From positions 1 through 18,014 of the forward strand of contig JBCCSZ010000149.1 in the NCBI GenBank assembly GCA_039199225.1: a stretch of 18,014 nucleotides of DNA. The letters run 5' to 3'. The notes beneath the pieces are model-generated. The model worked only from the letters and a program-made list of their open reading frames with translations, made no database searches and was not told the DNA's origin. The stretch comes from JBCCSZ01 sp039199225 (GTDB lineage: Bacteria; Bacteroidota; Bacteroidia; Chitinophagales; Saprospiraceae). The translations under genes were made by a program, and so were the position numbers. Shown one piece after another: positions 14,760-18,014 of this stretch (the first letter of the stretch is position 1; every line of letters begins with the position of its first letter).

Positions 14760-15905
14760 ATGCTTTCCTGTCAAAAACAACTGTTTGATATTCCAGCGCA
14801 TGTTTGCTATTTGAATACGGCCTACATGTCGCCCCAACTGAAAGCCGTAGAAGAGGCTGGCCAAAGGGGCTTAGCGCGAAAGAACCGACCTTTTGATATT
14901 TTACCAAGAGACTTTTTCGAGCCTGCCCAACAACTGAAGCAACAATTTGCCAACTTCATAGGTGTAGCGGACAGTCAACGCATTGCTGTAGTGCCTTCGG
15001 TGTCGTACGGCATGGCCAATGTGGCCAATAACTTGAACCTTCGTGCCGGAGATGAAATCGTATTGGTGGCAGATCAATTTCCGAGCAATGTATTCAGCTG
15101 GGAAAGGGCTGCCAAAAAAGCAGGGGCCTATATCCGAACAGTGAGAGCGCCAATGGACAAGGCAGACAGAGGCCGAAAGTGGAATCAGGCTATACTGGAT
15201 GCTATTGGGGAAAAGACTGCCTTGGTGGCCCTGCCGCACATTCATTGGTCGCAGGGCATTGTTTTCGATCTGGCCGCCATCCGCGAGAAAACCTGGAAAT
15301 ACCATGCCCTACTGGTCGTTGACGGCACCCAGTCCGTCGGGGCCTATCCTTTTTCCAACGTAGACTTTCAACTTGATACATTGGTATGCGCCACTTACAA
15401 ATGGCTGCTCGGTCCTTATTCCTTTGGACTAGCTTATTACGGCCCTGCATTTGACGAAGGTAAGCCCATTGAAGAAAGCTGGATCAATCGGCTGAACAGC
15501 GAAGATTTCTCCTCCTTGACACAATACCAAGAGCAGTACAAGCGGGCCGCCAACCGCTATTGCGTTGGAGAATACAGCAACTTCATCATGGTCCCGATGG
15601 CAATCAAAGCCCTGGAATTCCTCTCAGAATGGGATGCAGCAGCTATCCAGGCATATTGCTCAAACATCCAGGCAAAGGCTATTGAGTCACTCTTGGCTGA
15701 GGGATTTCACATAGCGGAGGCCGCTCAACGCTGCGCTCATTTGATTGGCATTGAACTACCAGCACACCTAGATCACCAGCAGCTCAAGCAGCGCTTGAAA
15801 CAAGAGAATATTCTGGTATCTCTAAGAGGAAATTTCATGCGTGTAGCCCCCTATCTATTCAATGAGGTGTCGGACTTTGAAAAACTATTAGCTGTTTTGA
15901 AATAA
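14760..15905 (+). CDS. Class V aminotransferase-fold PLP enzyme (NifS/CsdB/kynureninase superfamily)
   Basis: A 381-residue cytoplasmic PLP-dependent enzyme of fold type I. Features: YLNTAYMSP at the N-terminus, the cofactor phosphate region VPSVSYGMANVANNL, HIHWSQGIVFDL, the cofactor ring-binding Asp188 and Gln191 in VVDGTQSVGAYP, and the Schiff-base lysine Lys214 in CATYKWLLGPYSFG. No catalytic cysteine in the usual C-terminal loop of cysteine desulfurases is evident (RYCVGEYSN contains a Cys, but this strand is the domain junction), so an aminotransferase or lyase role is as likely as desulfurase. The substrate is unknown. The ATG lies 28 bp after the aldo/keto reductase stop, suggesting cotranscription. 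The convergent tag gene ends 3 bp beyond. Confidence 0.87.
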   Translation: MLSCQKQLFDIPAHVCYLNTAYMSPQLKAVEEAGQRGLARKNRPFDILPRDFFEPAQQLKQQFANFIGVADSQRIAVVPSVSYGMANVANNLNLRAGDEIVLVADQFPSNVFSWERAAKKAGAYIRTVRAPMDKADRGRKWNQAILDAIGEKTALVALPHIHWSQGIVFDLAAIREKTWKYHALLVVDGTQSVGAYPFSNVDFQLDTLVCATYKWLLGPYSFGLAYYGPAFDEGKPIEESWINRLNSEDFSSLTQYQEQYKRAANRYCVGEYSNFIMVPMAIKALEFLSEWDAAAIQAYCSNIQAKAIESLLAEGFHIAEAAQRCAHLIGIELPAHLDHQQLKQRLKQENILVSLRGNFMRVAPYLFNEVSDFEKLLAVLK

Positions 15906-15908
15906 ATA

Positions 15909-16538
15909 TCAGGTGGGTCTGACGAACTGCGCCCGCTTTTGCTCCACGACCTCCCGAAAATGGCAGCCCTCCAGGTGATCGTTTACCATCCCCATGGCCT
16001 GCATAAAGGCGTAAGCCGTCGTTGGTCCAACAAAAGACCATCCCAGCTTTTTTAGGTCCTTGCTCAATGCCGTCGACTCAGGGGTTTTGGACAGCTTACT
16101 CAGCGTTTCGTAATCACATACGGCCGGGCGATGCTCGGGAGTTGGTTCGTATTTCCAGAAGAAAGCTCCCAGGGAACCATGTGTCTTTACCATCTCTTTG
16201 GCCCGCTTGGCATTGTTGATGGTAGATTCAATTTTCTTGCGATGCCTTACGATGCCCGCATCTTGTAGCAGACGCTCTACATCTTTTTGGGTGAAGCGCG
16301 CAACTTTCTCAAAATTGAAATCCTTGAATGCCTTCCGAAAATTTTCTCGCTTTCGGAGAATGGTCAGCCAACTCAAACCAGACTGAAAACCCTCCAAGCA
16401 GATTTTTTCAAAGAGTTTAAAATCATCCGCAACAGGATGGCCCCACTCATGATCGTGGTAGTGGATGTAATCTTCATGTTCACCCGCCCACCAACAGCGG
16501 GTCAGGTTATCGGGATAAGATTTGAGACCGGGAGTCAT
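15909..16538 (-). CDS. tag: DNA-3-methyladenine glycosylase I
   Basis: A 209-residue base-excision repair enzyme that removes 3-methyladenine from alkylated DNA. The family's zinc-binding residues align with those of E. coli TagA: Cys15 (LTRCWW), His28 (YHDHEWG), His188 and Cys192 (VNDHLEGCHF). The catalytic-pocket region FEKICLEGFQSGLSWLTILRKRENFR is well conserved, as are the helix-hairpin-helix segment LLQDAGIVRHRKKIESTINNA and WSFVGPTTAYAFMQAMGMVNDH. Length is normal. The ATG at 16536-16538 gives a family-like N-terminus. It lies 123 bp downstream of fdhD on the same strand, so it may have its own promoter. Its stop is 3 bp from that of the convergent PLP enzyme gene. Confidence 0.96.
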   Translation of the reverse strand: MTPGLKSYPDNLTRCWWAGEHEDYIHYHDHEWGHPVADDFKLFEKICLEGFQSGLSWLTILRKRENFRKAFKDFNFEKVARFTQKDVERLLQDAGIVRHRKKIESTINNAKRAKEMVKTHGSLGAFFWKYEPTPEHRPAVCDYETLSKLSKTPESTALSKDLKKLGWSFVGPTTAYAFMQAMGMVNDHLEGCHFREVVEQKRAQFVRPT

Positions 16539-16661
16539 ATTTTCTACAACTTATTTTGGCTGAACTTAAAAAATCTATTACATCAATCTTCAGGCTTACG
16601 ATTTAAATGGAAAAGCTTTCATTCAAATACATCAGCTCCCTTTATTTTAAGAACGGCTTCT

Positions 16662-17501
16662 CTACGCTTGAATGCGCTCTGGACAAGTGTACACATTGAA
16701 GCGGCCATTCCGGACAAAGCCAACCAGTGTTACGCCTGCAGACTGGGCCAAGCCTACCGCCAAACTAGAAGGCGCTCCCACCGCCGAGATGATGGGAATA
16801 CCCGCCATCAGCGCCTTTTGTACCAACTCAAAACTGATGCGCCCACTTAATTGCAAGATGGATTGACTCAAGGGCAATTGATTCTCCCAAAGTGCTGCCC
16901 CCACCAATTTATCTACGGCATTGTGGCGGCCGACGTCCTCTCTCAGCAACTGTAGGTTTCCTTCTGCATCAAACAAGCCTGCAGCATGCAAACCACCTGT
17001 TTGCTCAAAAACTTCTTGGGCCTTGCGAAGGACGGCGGGAAGTTGTCGAATGGTCTTTGCAGTCGCCACAGGCTCACCAGCCGGAATGGGTGGATAAGAA
17101 ACGGCATGGACTGCATCAATTGAGGCTTTTCCACAGATGCCACAGCTGGAAGAAGTAAAAAAATGTCTTTCCAAACGCCCCATATCAATATTTACAGAGG
17201 GGTGTAATTTTACCAAAAGCTGGTTTTGTTCCGCTGGCGGTAAGAAGGCAGGACCTGTCTCGGTAGCAAGAACTTGGGTAGCGTTTTGGATAATACCTTC
17301 GGTCCGCAGAAAACCGAGTGCCAAGTCACGGTCGTTCCCTGGCGTTCGCATCGTAATCGCTATTGCCTGCTCTTTTCTGTCCGATTCCGCACCATACAGC
17401 AGCCGTATTTCCAGCGGCTCTTCCACTGCCAAAACATCTTGAACAGACGTTTCTACTTCCTCATTGTATTTCACAATGGAGACACGAACGGTTGATGCCA
17501 T
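16662..17501 (-). CDS. fdhD: Formate dehydrogenase accessory sulfurtransferase FdhD
   Basis: A 279-residue cytoplasmic protein. FdhD takes sulfur from the cysteine desulfurase IscS and sulfurates the bis-MGD molybdenum cofactor of formate dehydrogenases. The essential CxxC is visible as Cys120-Gly-Ile-Cys123 in SSSCGICGKAS. Other signatures are RTPGNDRDLALGFLRTEGI, LLREDVGRHNAVDK and LSGRISFELVQKAL, all in the expected order. No formate dehydrogenase, molybdopterin or transporter gene is visible in the window, so the target enzyme is encoded elsewhere. It begins 24 bp after the stop of the GH3-family gene, probably in the same transcript; a functional link between the two is not evident. Confidence 0.96.
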   Translation of the reverse strand: MASTVRVSIVKYNEEVETSVQDVLAVEEPLEIRLLYGAESDRKEQAIAITMRTPGNDRDLALGFLRTEGIIQNATQVLATETGPAFLPPAEQNQLLVKLHPSVNIDMGRLERHFFTSSSCGICGKASIDAVHAVSYPPIPAGEPVATAKTIRQLPAVLRKAQEVFEQTGGLHAAGLFDAEGNLQLLREDVGRHNAVDKLVGAALWENQLPLSQSILQLSGRISFELVQKALMAGIPIISAVGAPSSLAVGLAQSAGVTLVGFVRNGRFNVYTCPERIQA

Positions 17502-17525
17502 ATCGATAAGAATTTTGTAGGAGTC

Positions 17526-18014
17526 CTAGGACGCTGCCTCTTGTGTAATGTAAGCATTGAGAGAATCAGCAATCTTTCTGTCGTTGGACAGTCGCGGTAC
17601 CTTATTTTGTCCACCCAATTTACCCTGCTGCTTCATGTATTCTCGAAACGCTCCTTTTTGCATAGAGCGCATACGCAGTGGCTGAAGAATGCCTCCACTG
17701 ATTAAGTCTTTGTAGTATATATTTTGCTCTACCACCTCCTTATCTACCTTCAGTGCAAAGCGTTCGATGTCTGCAGGCTGGTTGTCAAATTCAACAAACC
17801 ACTCGTGGTAAGGCAGCTCACCATCTTCCGGATTGACACAGGGAGCAACTGTAAATTCAACAATTCGCACATTTTCATCTCTTGCCACATTCATCAAAGC
17901 ATTTTCTACTTCCTTACCAATCACATGCTCGCCAAAGGCGGAAATAAAGTGCTTGATCCGCCCAGTTACCAAAAGCCGATAAGGTTTGGTAGAGGTAAAT
18001 TGTACCGTATCGCC
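17526..18014 (-). CDS. GH3-family acyl-adenylating enzyme, C-terminal part (5' end outside window)
   Basis: The frame is open to the window edge, so only the last 162 residues are present. They match the C-terminal domain of the GH3 auxin-responsive-promoter family, a branch of the ANL adenylate-forming enzymes: PYRLLVTGRIKHFISAFGEHV, then VRIVEFTVAPCVN, YHEWFVEFDN and the end segment GAFREYMKQQGKLGGQNKVPRLSNDR. GH3 proteins activate carboxylic acids as acyl-adenylates and pass them to amino acids or other acceptors. Bacterial members are common in Bacteroidota but their substrates are largely unknown. No sign of frameshift is seen. The palindrome GTCCTAGGAC (17523-17532) overlaps its stop codon. 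It is upstream of fdhD in the same direction. Confidence 0.9.
   Translation of the reverse strand, partial: GDTVQFTSTKPYRLLVTGRIKHFISAFGEHVIGKEVENALMNVARDENVRIVEFTVAPCVNPEDGELPYHEWFVEFDNQPADIERFALKVDKEVVEQNIYYKDLISGGILQPLRMRSMQKGAFREYMKQQGKLGGQNKVPRLSNDRKIADSLNAYITQEAAS

Noticed and set aside
1..18014. CRISPR arrays, insertion sequences, prophage genes, tRNA or rRNA
   Set aside because: No regularly spaced direct repeats, transposase, integrase, phage structural protein or RNA gene pattern was found by reading the window.

Overview
The window looks like chromosomal DNA from a member of the Bacteroidota, most likely the Saprospiria (Saprospiraceae/Lewinella/Haliscomenobacter type); the exact clade is inferred. 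Support comes from several perfect Bacteroidota-type -7 boxes (TAnnTTTG) at gene starts, few obvious Shine-Dalgarno sites, many lipoproteins and outer-membrane beta-barrels, and an effector-associated domain (EAD11) that is characteristic of this group. Gene density is high and most genes are housekeeping or peripheral metabolism. No rRNA, tRNA, CRISPR array, insertion sequence or prophage gene was seen.

Layout. 1-3976 (+): the 3' part of glyA, a 2OG-Fe(II) oxygenase, a two-module outer-membrane beta-barrel protein and a FemAB/GNAT-like acyltransferase. 3977-4418: the one clearly accessory-looking intergenic stretch. It is an AT-rich segment (about 24% G+C) followed by a G+C-richer segment (about 55%) made of six consecutive short inverted repeats, and it ends in a promoter whose -7 box lies 3 bp before an ATG. 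4419-5222 (+): the most interesting gene, an EAD11-like N-terminus fused to a putAbiC-like putative phage abortive-infection domain. Its 3' end overlaps, tail to tail, a polyprenyl-phosphate sugar-phosphate transferase gene.

5190-10046 (-): five genes read in one direction. They are a Gfo/Idh/MocA oxidoreductase, a small beta-barrel protein and a GDPD-family lipoprotein (joined by two ATGA stop/start overlaps), then a lipoprotein of unknown function and the exopolysaccharide-initiating sugar transferase. The set suggests cell-envelope work. 10166-11155 (+): a divergently transcribed Crp/Fnr regulator followed by a DUF2834 membrane protein. 11166-12503 (-): a di-haem cytochrome c peroxidase lipoprotein. 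12852-13601 (-): an ArsR-SRPBCC (AHSA1) fusion regulator with a clear promoter, a palindromic operator over its predicted start site and an intrinsic terminator. 13817-15905 (+): an aldo/keto reductase and a class V aminotransferase-fold enzyme. 15909-18014 (-): a GH3-family protein (cut by the window edge), FdhD and the DNA repair glycosylase Tag.

The EAD11-putAbiC protein is the best candidate for an undescribed system. EADs are adaptor domains that couple effectors to partners with the same EAD, so a partner encoded elsewhere in the genome is expected. None is visible in this window.
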